Assembly (NCBI RefSeq): GCF_000514815.1
Contig: NZ_AZWQ01000022.1
Location: forward strand, 87,678 to 151,677
DNA: 64,000 nt
Reading direction: 5' to 3'
From: Salinispora fenicalii
Lineage (GTDB): Bacteria > Actinomycetota > Actinomycetes > Mycobacteriales > Micromonosporaceae
Part shown: positions 28,065-36,111 of the stretch, piece by piece
Position numbering within the stretch: position 1 is the first letter of the stretch
Layout of the letters: every line of letters begins with the position of its first letter
The notes under the pieces: generated by a model
Told to the model about the DNA's origin: nothing
Seen by the model: the letters and a program-made list of their open reading frames with translations, nothing else
Databases searched by the model: none
Position numbers and translations under genes: made by a program

Positions 28065-28196
28065 TGTCGAAGCCTCGCATCCATTGGTGACTTTGTCTAC
28101 CCCTAGCACTTCAGCCGGAGATTTGTGATTACGACTCGGTGAGGGCTTCTGTTCCGACACAAATGCTCATATAGGCGTCAAGTCGCCAGTTTAATA

Positions 28197-28401
28197 TTGT
28201 TTACTTTGATGATCTGGTAGAGCTCGCGGGGCGATGTAGCGCTTGAGGCAGCGGATGATCTCTTTCTTGGACACACCTTCCTTGGTGCGTCGCTGCATAT
28301 AGTCATGGGTGCGTGGTCCCATCACAGCCGGTCGTGGTTCTCGCCGGCCAACAGGCGCCCCAGCGACGTCGGGTCCGACGCCGATCGCGGCCAGCAGGCC
28401 A
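28197..28401 (-). pseudogene. IS110-family transposase remnant (C-terminal pieces)
   Basis: On the minus strand LLAAIGVGPDVAGA matches the helix-hairpin-helix region of IS110-type transposases. After an internal loss the frame goes on as GPRTHDYMQRRTKEGVSKKE and IIRCLKRYIA, the family C-terminus. A single-base shift then moves the final REL-YQIIK to another frame. There is no N-terminal catalytic part, so this is an inactive relic joined to the IS5-type relic upstream. Confidence 0.65.
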
Positions 28402-28457
28402 GTACAAGTCGCGGCTGTTCGACCGATCAAGGGGAGAATCCCGTCTCTTAGAGGACG

Positions 28458-28617
28458 CCTGGTTGACGAGTCGGCAGTGCTGCATGAGCCAGCCGATGCG
28501 CTTCGACGATCCATCGTCGTTTGACCACGTTGAAGCCTTTGGGCCTGTGGATCTTTGGTGACGATTCCGACGTCGACGCCGAATGCGGCGCCGTGTTCGA
28601 CGACGCGATTCTTGAAG
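28458..28617 (-). pseudogene. IS5-family transposase remnant (C-terminal piece)
   Basis: Read across three frames on the minus strand, the sequence gives FKNRVVEHGAAFGVDVGIV, then KGFNVVKRRWIVE, then RSIGWLMQHCRLV. This is the end of a DDE transposase of IS5 type, where the WxVERxxGWLM segment carries the last catalytic Glu. The frame breaks show it is dead. It begins directly inside the RCC1-like sequence. Confidence 0.65.
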
Positions 28618-28619
28618 CC

Positions 28620-28950
28620 GGCGTCGACGTGGTGGTCCCGTCGCCTACCTGCCCGAACGTGTTGTCGCCCCAGGCAAGGACGGTGCCGACAGAGATCAGC
28701 GCCAAACTGTGCATGCGGCCGCCTGCGATGGCGGTGACCGTGGTTCCCGCGGGCAAGATCAACCGCAACGGGTGTGCTGCTGTCGGTGGCAGTCCCGTCA
28801 CCTGGCTGTCCGGAGGCGTTTTTGCCCCAGGCGAGGACCGTGTCCGACGCCACGGTGGATGGCGCCGACGTGTCCTGCGCGGCCCGGGCCAGACGGCGGC
28901 CGACGGCGTGACCGCCACCGCCAACCCCAGAAAGAACCAGCCGAAGACAT
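28620..28950 (-). pseudogene. RCC1-repeat secreted protein remnant
   Basis: The minus strand encodes a hydrophobic export-signal-like segment (FGWFFLGLAVAVTPSAAVW). Two RCC1-type repeats follow in alternating frames: DTVLAWGKNASGQ and GDGTATDSSTPVAVDL, then LPAGTTVTAIAGGRMHSLAL and GTVLAWGDNTFGQVGDGTTT. At least two frame shifts separate the parts, and the gene is cut where IS5-type sequence starts (about 28618). Intact actinobacterial relatives have many more repeats. Confidence 0.6.
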
Positions 28951-29246
28951 TCAGGTGCGATGTGACCGCCGGGTGTAGTAGTCAGCCATCGCCAGCGCCA
29001 CCACACCGACCGTGCCGGGCGATGGACGGGTCGACCGTCGAGGTTCCGCCGCGGATGCCAGCCATGCGAGGGCTGCGCCGACCGCGGCGTGGGCAGCGGG
29101 GCAGATCAGGAAGATCAAGTAGATGTGGTCGCCGGGTGCCCTACCGGAGAGCAGGCAGGGCCCCGGGTCACTGATTCCACCCCTTCAGGAGTTTTTGTCG
29201 CATTCGTGTTCCTTTAGGTGTTTTTTCGGCTTAACTCGGACCGGTT
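28951..29246. other. Noncoding or decayed spacer
   Basis: A minus-strand frame encodes a hydrophobic run (IYLIFLICPAAHAAVGAALA) near 29070-29130, but I see no start with a ribosome-binding site and no homology I can name. The right end, 29180-29240, is T-rich (TTTTTGTCGC, TTTTTTCGGC) and probably holds the promoter of the first beta-helix gene. Confidence 0.4.
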
Positions 29247-29267
29247 GCTACCGCCGACCTGGGTAGC
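29247..29267 (+). promoter_or_regulatory. Conserved leader hairpin before beta-helix gene 1
   Basis: GCTACC (29247-29252) pairs with GGTAGC (29262-29267). The surrounding 90-base leader up to the start codon closely matches the leader of the third paralogue at 34470-34564, including the same stem and the final GGGAAGGACACCGAGACCGC. Conservation outside the coding region suggests a cis-acting element. Confidence 0.5.
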
Positions 29268-29337
29268 CGAGGAACACCGCGCTGGCCTCCACAGCGGTTG
29301 GCTCCTCTCCGTGCACAGGGAAGGACACCGAGACCGC

Positions 29338-30681
29338 ATGACCGATCAGCGCCACACCTGCCGGCCGGACCTGAAACAACCGGTGGGTGGAGACCGGACG
29401 AGGTCCCGATGGTGGACTGTTGGACTGGCCGGCATGACCGGCCTGGCTCTGACCACCGTCGCTGTCGCCCCAGCAGCCAACGCTGCCGGACGCACCCCCA
29501 CCGCCTCCGACGGCCAGCCTTCCACCGGCTCCCACCGCGATGACGACCGGAGCCCGAGTGACAAGGGGAAGAAGGAGAAGAAGTCGAAGGGGACCCCGGT
29601 TCCCTGCGACGCGGACCTGCTGACCGCCGCGATCACCCTCGCCAACGCCCGCGGCGGCGCCGTCCTCGACCTTGCCAAGGACTGCACCTACACGCTGACC
29701 GACAGCCTGCCGACGATCGTCGTCTCGCTCGTCCTCAACGGCGGCAAGAAGACCACCATCACCCGCGCCGCCGCAGCCGATAACTTCCGGATCCTCAACG
29801 TCGGCACCGGTGGCGACCTGGTCCTTAACCACCTCACCATCACTGGCGGCCAGACTGCCGGTGATGGCGCGGGAGTCTTCGTCGAGCCCGGCGGTCAGCT
29901 GACCGTAAGGCACAGCACCATCACCGGCAATATCGCCGGGGACGAGGGCGGCGGGATCGCCAACAACGGCACTACCCGCATCGAGCACTCCACCATCGAC
30001 CGGAATACCGGGGACATCGGCGCCGGAGTCGCAAACACCGGGCTGCTCACGATCGCCAAGTCCCAGCTAAGCCAGAACACCGCCATCGAGGAGGGCGGCG
30101 GCGTCGCCAGCACCGGCGGCACGGTTGAGGTGCGGAAGAGCACCGTAAAAGCCAACCATTCCGCACTCTATGGGGGCCTGGCACTGGCCGACACCATTAG
30201 CACCATCACCGACACTCACATCGCCCAGAACAACGCCGAGGAGGGCGGCGGCATTCGGGCCTTCGGTGGCCAGCTCACTCTGCGTTCCGTCGGGTTGAGC
30301 CAGAACGCGGCGACGAACGGCCGCGCCGGCGCTCTGCTGGTCGATCCCGGCACGGCCGTCGTCGTGGCGGACAGCGCCGTCACCGGGAACACGGCCACCG
30401 GCGACGGCGGCGGCATCGTCAATACCGCAACCCTGGTGGCACGCCACACGAAGGTTATCGAAAACCAGTCGGGGGACCAGGGCGGTGGCATCTACAACAC
30501 GGACGGCGCCATGCTCACCCTCTTCACCGTCAAGGTTGTCAAAAACACTGCCGTCACTGACGGCGGCGGCATCTTCAACGAGCTGGGCGGCACGGTCGAG
30601 CTGAACACCGCGACCGGCACGGTCGTAGTTAAGAACCGACCGAACAACTGCTCCGGCGATGTACCGGGCTGCGTCGGATAG
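29338..30681 (+). CDS. Secreted right-handed beta-helix (PMP-like repeat) protein, paralogue 1
   Basis: Exported 447-residue protein. An N-terminal signal (RSRWWTVGLAGMTGLALTTV with APAANA cleavage region) is followed by a charged Ser/Lys-rich linker (residues about 60-90). A conserved cap comes next, PVPCDADLLTAAITLANARGG with DCTYTLTD. About 13 repeats of the type GGGIxNxGxxxIxxSTIxxN follow, typical of parallel beta-helix proteins. It ends in the motif NRPNNCSGDVPGC, whose two cysteines recur in the paralogues. No enzymatic residues or anchor are evident, so an adhesive or surface role is only a guess. It starts an apparent two-gene unit with paralogue 2. Confidence 0.85.
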   Translation: MTDQRHTCRPDLKQPVGGDRTRSRWWTVGLAGMTGLALTTVAVAPAANAAGRTPTASDGQPSTGSHRDDDRSPSDKGKKEKKSKGTPVPCDADLLTAAITLANARGGAVLDLAKDCTYTLTDSLPTIVVSLVLNGGKKTTITRAAAADNFRILNVGTGGDLVLNHLTITGGQTAGDGAGVFVEPGGQLTVRHSTITGNIAGDEGGGIANNGTTRIEHSTIDRNTGDIGAGVANTGLLTIAKSQLSQNTAIEEGGGVASTGGTVEVRKSTVKANHSALYGGLALADTISTITDTHIAQNNAEEGGGIRAFGGQLTLRSVGLSQNAATNGRAGALLVDPGTAVVVADSAVTGNTATGDGGGIVNTATLVARHTKVIENQSGDQGGGIYNTDGAMLTLFTVKVVKNTAVTDGGGIFNELGGTVELNTATGTVVVKNRPNNCSGDVPGCVG

Positions 30682-30704
30682 CAAGCCGAGCAGATCAAGT
30701 TGAT

Positions 30705-30740
30705 GGGCCTCGTTCCGCCGCCTGTCGGGGAACGGGGCCC
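30705..30740 (+). terminator. Hairpin between beta-helix genes 1 and 2
   Basis: Arms 30705-30716 and 30729-30740 form a 12-bp stem with one G-U pair and a 12-base loop, followed by TCCTCCT. It sits 23 bases after the stop of paralogue 1 and 33 bases before the start of paralogue 2, so it could terminate or attenuate read-through. Confidence 0.6.
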
Positions 30741-30772
30741 TCCTCCTACCCTGAGGAAGGACCCAGAGCACG

Positions 30773-32059
30773 ATGAATCCTCCATGCCCCACGCGCAGAC
30801 CTGGCAACCCGGACGGAAGTCGGACGAGATCACGATGGTGGGCGGTCGGGCTGGCCGGCATGACCGGGCTGGCCCTCACCACCACCGTCGGTGTCGCCAC
30901 CCCGGCCGCCGGCGCTGGGGGACGCCCCGCCACCAGCACCGATGACCAGCGAGAGCCGAAGGGCATCCCCGTGCCCTGCGACGCCGACGCCCTGATCGCC
31001 GCGATCACCCTCGCCAACGCCCGCGGCGGCGCCACCCTCGACCTCGCCAAAGACTGCACCTACCTCCTCACCGCCGACATCAACGGCGCCGGACTCCCCG
31101 CCATCACCACCCCCATCACCCTCAACGGCAACAAACACACCACCATCGAACGCGCCGCCGCCACCGACCAATTCAGAATCCTCACCGTCAACACCGGCGG
31201 CAACCTCACCCTCAACAAACTCAAACTCACCGGCGGAAACACCACCGATGCTGGCGGCGCAATCCTCGTCGATCCCGGCGGCGCCACCACCGTCAATCAC
31301 AGCACAATCGTCGGTAACACCGCCGTCAGCGGCGGCGCCATCACCAACTCGGGAACGGCCACTGTCCGGCAGTCAACCATCAGCGGAAACATCGCCAACA
31401 CCGGTGGGGGAATAGCTAACTCCGGCGCGCTTTCAATCACAAAATCACATGTCGATAGCAATACCGCGACCAACGTCGGTGGCGGCATCGTCAACACCAG
31501 TAGCGGCTCGATGCAGGTCACGCGAAGCACCGTCAACGGCAACCGCAGTCAGGGGTCCGGCGGCGGTTTGTTCCTGGCGACCAGTGGGGCCAGCACCCTA
31601 ACCAAGACGGAGATCTCACGCAACACCGGCCAGGACTCCGGGGGCATCTTCACCGTAACCGGCCCACTCACGCTCCGGTTCGTCACCCTTGATGGCAACA
31701 CCGCGACCGCCGGCGATGGCGGTGGCATCAGAATCATTGGCGGAACCACAGCCGTCGTCGAGGACAGCATCATCACGAACAACAACGCCGCCACCGCTTC
31801 CGGTGGCGGGGTCAGAAACGGGGGCACCCTGCTGTTGCGACGCACGAAGGTCGCCGGCAATACGGCGAACCAGGGTGGCGGAATCGACAACGGCAATGTG
31901 GCCACCCTCTTCGACACGAAGGTCACCAAGAACGTTGCCATCACTGACGGTGGGGGCATCTTCAACGCTGGTACGGTCGAACTGAACACTGCTACCGGCA
32001 CCCTCGTTGTCGGTAACCGTCCGAACAACTGCGTCAACGTCCCTGGCTGCGCCGGCTAG
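30773..32059 (+). CDS. Secreted right-handed beta-helix (PMP-like repeat) protein, paralogue 2
   Basis: A 428-residue paralogue of the gene just upstream. The signal segment RTRSRWWAVGLAGMTGLALT is nearly identical, but the charged linker is much shorter. The cap reads PVPCDADALIAAITLANARGG with LDLAKDCTYLLT, then come about 12 GGGI-type beta-helix turns. The C-terminal motif NRPNNCVNVPGC keeps both cysteines. The ATG at 30773 follows GAGGAAGGACCCAGAGCACG, the same leader ending as in the paralogues. It is 91 bases after paralogue 1, with a hairpin between. Confidence 0.85.
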   Translation: MNPPCPTRRPGNPDGSRTRSRWWAVGLAGMTGLALTTTVGVATPAAGAGGRPATSTDDQREPKGIPVPCDADALIAAITLANARGGATLDLAKDCTYLLTADINGAGLPAITTPITLNGNKHTTIERAAATDQFRILTVNTGGNLTLNKLKLTGGNTTDAGGAILVDPGGATTVNHSTIVGNTAVSGGAITNSGTATVRQSTISGNIANTGGGIANSGALSITKSHVDSNTATNVGGGIVNTSSGSMQVTRSTVNGNRSQGSGGGLFLATSGASTLTKTEISRNTGQDSGGIFTVTGPLTLRFVTLDGNTATAGDGGGIRIIGGTTAVVEDSIITNNNAATASGGGVRNGGTLLLRRTKVAGNTANQGGGIDNGNVATLFDTKVTKNVAITDGGGIFNAGTVELNTATGTLVVGNRPNNCVNVPGCAG

Positions 32060-32255
32060 CGACCAAGTCGGCACCGACCCACGTAGGGGGTCCCAGCCGA
32101 TCCCCGACTGGTCAGCGGCCTGGGCCAAACATGCCCCGCCGCTGACCAGCGTTGGGTGCGTCGGGCACGGCGGCCACCGCCCCTTGCCCAGCCGGGTCGC
32201 GATATCCGAAGGCGAGCCGGACCGCGCCGGTGAGCTTCGGGGCAACACCCGGATC

Positions 32256-33194
32256 ATGGGTCGGGTGGCGGAGGAAGTGGCAGGGGCCCCGCACGAGGCG
32301 CCCTTCATGAGGCACCGTGACCTGTTGTACGCGGTCGCGTACCGGACGCTCGGCAGCGCCAAGGAGGCCGAGGACGTGGTGCAGGAGACCTGGCTGCGAT
32401 GGAGTCGGGTTGATCCGGCCACCGTCGTGGACCCCGAGGCGTTCCTGGTTCGGGTGACTATCCGGCTGGCGATCGACGAGCTACGTAGTGCCCGGGTACG
32501 GCGGGAGGCGTACGTCGGTCCGTGGCTGCCGGAGCCCATCCGCACTCGACCGGACGTCGCCGACGATGTGGTCCTCGCCGATTCCGTCTCCACCGCGCTA
32601 CTGCTCGTCCTGGAGGCGTTGTCCCCTCTGGAACGCGCCGTGTTTGTGTTGAGGGAGGCCTTCGGATACCCGTACGCCGAGATCGCGCAGTTCCTGGGCC
32701 GCGGCGAGCCAGCGGTACGGCAACTTGCGCACCGGGCCCGGAGGGCGGTGGAGAACCGCCACCACCGGTACGACAGCGACCCAGCGACCCAGCAGCAGGT
32801 GACCGAGCGGTTCCTGGCCGCCTGTTCCGGTGGTGACATCACCGCACTGATCGGCGTTCTGGCCCCGGACGTGACGATGGTCAGCGACGGCGGCGGCTTC
32901 ACGGGTGCGCCGCGCAAGCCCATTCATGGTGCGGACCTGGTGGCCCGCGCCATCGTCGTGCTCTCCCGGCAGCAGCCGGTCGGGGCGACGGTCGGGGTGC
33001 TACCGGTCAACGGTGGCCCCGGTGTGGTGGTCCGCTGCGACGGCGAGACCGTGCTCGTGATGACCCTGCACCTGGCGGGGGGTCTGGTCCGGACGATTCA
33101 CGTGGTCAGCAACCCGCAGAAGCTGACCGCGGCATTCGAGTGGCCCAGCTCACCTGCGGCCGCGTCACATCTCGGGTCACCACCTCGTCCGTGA
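32256..33194 (+). CDS. ECF-family RNA polymerase sigma factor with C-terminal SnoaL-like extension (ECF41 type)
   Basis: Directs RNA polymerase to alternative promoters. The 312-residue protein has sigma region 2 (HRDLLYAVAYRTLGSAKEAE, DVVQETWLRW; residues about 18-85) and region 4 (LSPLERAVFVLREAFGYPY, EIAQFLGRGEPAVRQLAHRA; about 120-180). A 120-residue NTF2/SnoaL-like domain follows. In the ECF41 group this extension replaces a separate anti-sigma factor and tunes activity. I use the ATG at 32256; an ATG at 32308 with GAGG eight bases ahead is a fair alternative. No anti-sigma gene adjoins. A DoxX-like gene 39 bases downstream is probably in the same operon and may be its target. Confidence 0.88.
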   Translation: MGRVAEEVAGAPHEAPFMRHRDLLYAVAYRTLGSAKEAEDVVQETWLRWSRVDPATVVDPEAFLVRVTIRLAIDELRSARVRREAYVGPWLPEPIRTRPDVADDVVLADSVSTALLLVLEALSPLERAVFVLREAFGYPYAEIAQFLGRGEPAVRQLAHRARRAVENRHHRYDSDPATQQQVTERFLAACSGGDITALIGVLAPDVTMVSDGGGFTGAPRKPIHGADLVARAIVVLSRQQPVGATVGVLPVNGGPGVVVRCDGETVLVMTLHLAGGLVRTIHVVSNPQKLTAAFEWPSSPAAASHLGSPPRP

Positions 33195-33233
33195 ACGACT
33201 GACAACACCCCTGTCCTGTGCACGGAGGCAAAG

Positions 33234-33584
33234 ATGTTCGCAACGTATCTTGTCGTGACCCTGCTCGCCTCGGCCCTCAACGGTTCGGCCGCCGTCGCCA
33301 ACCTGATCGGGCACGAGTATCCGAAGACGGAAGCGGACCGCAACCGGGTCCCCCGGTCGTGGGTACGGCCGCTAGGGGTACTCCTCGGTGCCGGTGCGCT
33401 CGGCCTGCTAGCCGGGATCGTCGTGCCGGTCCTGGGCACCCTCGCGGCGGCCGGTCTGGTTCTGTATTTCCTCAGCGCGTTGGGCGTACACGTACGCGCC
33501 GGCAATTTTCGGCTCGGCGCCTGGGCACTCTTCTTTGTGGTCGCTCTCGCCGCACTCACCGTCAGCGTTGCCTATCACCGGTGA
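33234..33584 (+). CDS. DoxX-like small integral membrane protein
   Basis: A 116-residue protein with four hydrophobic segments (about 2-22, 45-63, 66-84 and 93-112), the shape of the DoxX/DoxD-like family. A polar, conserved-looking loop EYPKTEADRNRVP links the first two. Its ATG follows an AGGCAAAG-type site. It directly follows the ECF sigma gene; members of this family often accompany sigma factors or oxidoreductases, but the function is unknown. Confidence 0.75.
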   Translation: MFATYLVVTLLASALNGSAAVANLIGHEYPKTEADRNRVPRSWVRPLGVLLGAGALGLLAGIVVPVLGTLAAAGLVLYFLSALGVHVRAGNFRLGAWALFFVVALAALTVSVAYHR

Positions 33585-33629
33585 AAAAACCCGTGGGTAA
33601 CCAGCACCGCTGCGCGTAGAACTGGCTAC

Positions 33630-34340
33630 ATGACCGACGCCGTGGGACCGGGACCGCAGTACGACGCGTTCGCCGACGAGTTCTTGGAGCACGCACGCGA
33701 GGGCCTCTACAACGCTCACTACGACCGGCCGGCCTGCCTGCGGCTACTCGGTGAGGTCACTGGGCGCACGGTGCTGGATGTGGCCTGCGGTCCCGGGCTC
33801 TACGCCGAGGAGTTGGTCGCCCGGGGTGCCCGGGTGATCGGGCTGGACCAGAGTCCGCGCATGGTCCAGTTGTGTCGAGAGCGCGTCCCCGCCGGCGTCT
33901 TCCACGTACACGATCTTGCTGAACCGCTGCACTGGCTGCCGGATGCCTCGGTGGACCTGGTCTTGTTCGCGCTCGGGTTGGAGTATGTCGATGACCGGAC
34001 CTCGACGCTGCGGGAGTTGCGGCGGGTGTTGCGGCCGGAAGGCGCGCTCGTGCTGTCCCGGCTACACCCCACCGGTGACTGGCTTCGGCACGGTGGCAGC
34101 TACTTCGACGTGCGCGTTATCGAAGAGATCTGGAGTAGGGGCTGGCAGGTGCGCTATTGGCTGGCCCCGCTGGAGCGGACCTGCGAGGAGCTACACGAAG
34201 CGGGCTTTCTGATCGAGCGGCTGCTGGAGCCACGGCCGACCACCGAAGCGGCGTTGGTCGATCGAGACCGCTACGAGCGTCTGCTGCGGGAGCCGATCGG
34301 GTTCCTCGCGATCCGGGCGCTGCCAACCCCGGGGCGGTAG
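33630..34340 (+). CDS. Class I SAM-dependent methyltransferase
   Basis: A 236-residue soluble methyltransferase. SAM-binding motif I is VLDVACGPGLY (residues about 48-58), followed by the acidic strand VIGLDQSP and motif IV SVDLVLFALGLEYVDD, then a RRVLRPEGALVLSRLHPT segment as in the UbiE/COQ5-like group. The C-terminal part RWYWLAP-like segment and ERTCEELHEAGFLIERLLEP suggest a small-molecule substrate, which cannot be named. It follows the DoxX-like gene by 45 bases on the same strand and may share its transcript. Confidence 0.85.
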   Translation: MTDAVGPGPQYDAFADEFLEHAREGLYNAHYDRPACLRLLGEVTGRTVLDVACGPGLYAEELVARGARVIGLDQSPRMVQLCRERVPAGVFHVHDLAEPLHWLPDASVDLVLFALGLEYVDDRTSTLRELRRVLRPEGALVLSRLHPTGDWLRHGGSYFDVRVIEEIWSRGWQVRYWLAPLERTCEELHEAGFLIERLLEPRPTTEAALVDRDRYERLLREPIGFLAIRALPTPGR

Positions 34341-34471
34341 CGCCCGACCGGCGTTACCGCCCGCTGGGACGGCGGCGGCACGTCAACCCACGCGCACTTT
34401 GCCTGATTTGGAGATTTCTTTCGTATTCATACCATAATGGGTGTGGTGTCAGTTTTAACTGAAACGTGGTT

Positions 34472-34491
34472 GCTACCGCCGGCCTGGTAGC
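34472..34491 (+). promoter_or_regulatory. Conserved leader hairpin before beta-helix gene 3
   Basis: GCTACC (34472-34477) pairs with GGTAGC (34486-34491), the same stem as before paralogue 1 but with a loop one base shorter. Upstream lies an AT-rich patch with CATAAT near 34432-34437, a possible -10 box, and the inverted repeat CAGTTTTAACTG (34450-34461). The promoter call is weak; the leader similarity is clear. Confidence 0.5.
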
Positions 34492-34564
34492 CGAGGAGCG
34501 TCGCCCGGCCAGCCCCGGCGTGGTGGCTTCTCGTCCGTGACGGGGGAAGGACACCGAGACCGCG

Positions 34565-35986
34565 ATGAGCCATCAGGACCACACCCACCAGCCCGGCCCG
34601 GATCGATCCGGTGGACGCAGGGCAAGGTCCCGGTGGTGGGCTGTCGGGGTGACGGGCCTGGCCCTCACCACCGCCAGCGTCGCCGCCACCCCGGCCGCCG
34701 ATGCTGTCGAACGCACCCGTAGCACTGTCGCGGACCGGCCCTCCACCGACGAGCACCGTGGCCAACGCGAACGGCAGCAAAGCCATGTCCTACAAGGCCG
34801 GTCCGGCGGCAAGCCCAGTGGCCAAAGCAGGGGGGACCCGGGAAAGAAAGGCGGGAAGTCAGCGGGCGTACCGGTCCCCTGCGACCCGGACGCCCTGATC
34901 GCTGCGATCACCTTGGCCAACGCCCGCGGTGGGGGTGTGCTCGACCTGGCCCGGGACTGCACCTACCTGCTGACCGCGAACATCGATGGCGCCGGCCTGC
35001 CCGCCATCACCAGCCCGATCACCCTCAACGGGACTAAGAACACCACCATCGAACGCGCCGCCGCGGCTGACCAGTTCCGCATCCTCACCGTCAACACCGG
35101 CGGCAACCTCACCCTCAACCAGCTGACGGTCACCGGCGGCCAGACCACCGGCGCTGCCGGCGACGGAGCCGGCATACTGGTGGACGCGGGTGGGGCATTG
35201 ACCACTAATCACAGCACCATCACCCGCAACATCGCCAGCGCCGCGGGGGGCGGCATCGCCAACAATGGCACCACCCACCTCCGCTCCTCCACGTTCGGCC
35301 GCAATACCGCCGCCCCTTCCGGAGGAGGCATCAGGAACTCCGGCCTAATCAGCATCAGTAAGTCCGACATCCACGCCAACACCGCCGTGGTGGGAGCCGG
35401 AATCAGCAGTACGGGAACTGTTCAGATCGAACACACCAGCATCGCCAAAAATCGCGCCCGGGAAGCCACCGGTGGCCTTTTCATCGAAAGTGGCAGCGCC
35501 GCTATCGCGGATAGTAGCGTTACGAACAACATCGCCACGGAAGTGGTCGGCGGCATCCTCGCGGGCCTGGGCACAGAGGTAACGCTGAAATCGGCCACCA
35601 TCGCCGACAACGTGTCCCTGATTGCGATCGCCGGCGGCCTGGGGGTAGACGACGGCGCCTCCGCTGTCGTTGAAGACAGCATCATCAAGAACAACAATGC
35701 CAGCATCGAAGGCGGCGGCATCTACAACCTCTCCGACCTGGTGCTACGGAACACGAAGATCTTCGGCAACCAGGCCGGCAGCCAGGGCGGCGGCATTTAC
35801 AACGAAACCATCGGAACCGTGACCCTCTTCAGCACCAAGGTCACCAAAAATATCGTCGGTGACGACGGTGGTGGCATCTACAACGAGGCGGGCGGCACGG
35901 TGAACCTGAACACCGCCACCGGCACCGTCGTGGTCAAGAATCGGCCGGACAACTGCTCCGGCGATGTACCTGGCTGCGCCGGGTAG
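34565..35986 (+). CDS. Secreted right-handed beta-helix (PMP-like repeat) protein, paralogue 3
   Basis: A 473-residue relative of the two genes at 29-32 kb. It keeps the signal ARSRWWAVGVTGLALTTASV and has the longest hydrophilic linker of the three (residues about 50-98, rich in Gln, Arg, Gly and Lys). It has the cap PVPCDPDALIAAITLANARGG with LDLARDCTYLLT, then about 13 GGGI-type beta-helix turns. The end motif NRPDNCSGDVPGC is shared. Its leader matches that of paralogue 1 for about 90 bases. Dispersal of the third copy by the sigma-DoxX-methyltransferase block suggests a duplication followed by insertion or rearrangement. Confidence 0.85.
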   Translation: MSHQDHTHQPGPDRSGGRRARSRWWAVGVTGLALTTASVAATPAADAVERTRSTVADRPSTDEHRGQRERQQSHVLQGRSGGKPSGQSRGDPGKKGGKSAGVPVPCDPDALIAAITLANARGGGVLDLARDCTYLLTANIDGAGLPAITSPITLNGTKNTTIERAAAADQFRILTVNTGGNLTLNQLTVTGGQTTGAAGDGAGILVDAGGALTTNHSTITRNIASAAGGGIANNGTTHLRSSTFGRNTAAPSGGGIRNSGLISISKSDIHANTAVVGAGISSTGTVQIEHTSIAKNRAREATGGLFIESGSAAIADSSVTNNIATEVVGGILAGLGTEVTLKSATIADNVSLIAIAGGLGVDDGASAVVEDSIIKNNNASIEGGGIYNLSDLVLRNTKIFGNQAGSQGGGIYNETIGTVTLFSTKVTKNIVGDDGGGIYNEAGGTVNLNTATGTVVVKNRPDNCSGDVPGCAG

Positions 35987-36111
35987 CGCGAGTACGCCGA
36001 GCCTCCGAGGGGGCCCGGTAGCGGATACGTTGCTCCGCATGACCCACGTCAACCAGGAGATGAGGGTGGAGGGGCCAATCCAGCGCCCCCAACGGCGGCG
36101 CTGGTGATGCA

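Noticed and set aside
31616..32923. 435-codon minus-strand frame over beta-helix gene 2 and the sigma factor
   Set aside because: Low-complexity Ser/Ala/Arg translation crossing two well-supported genes.
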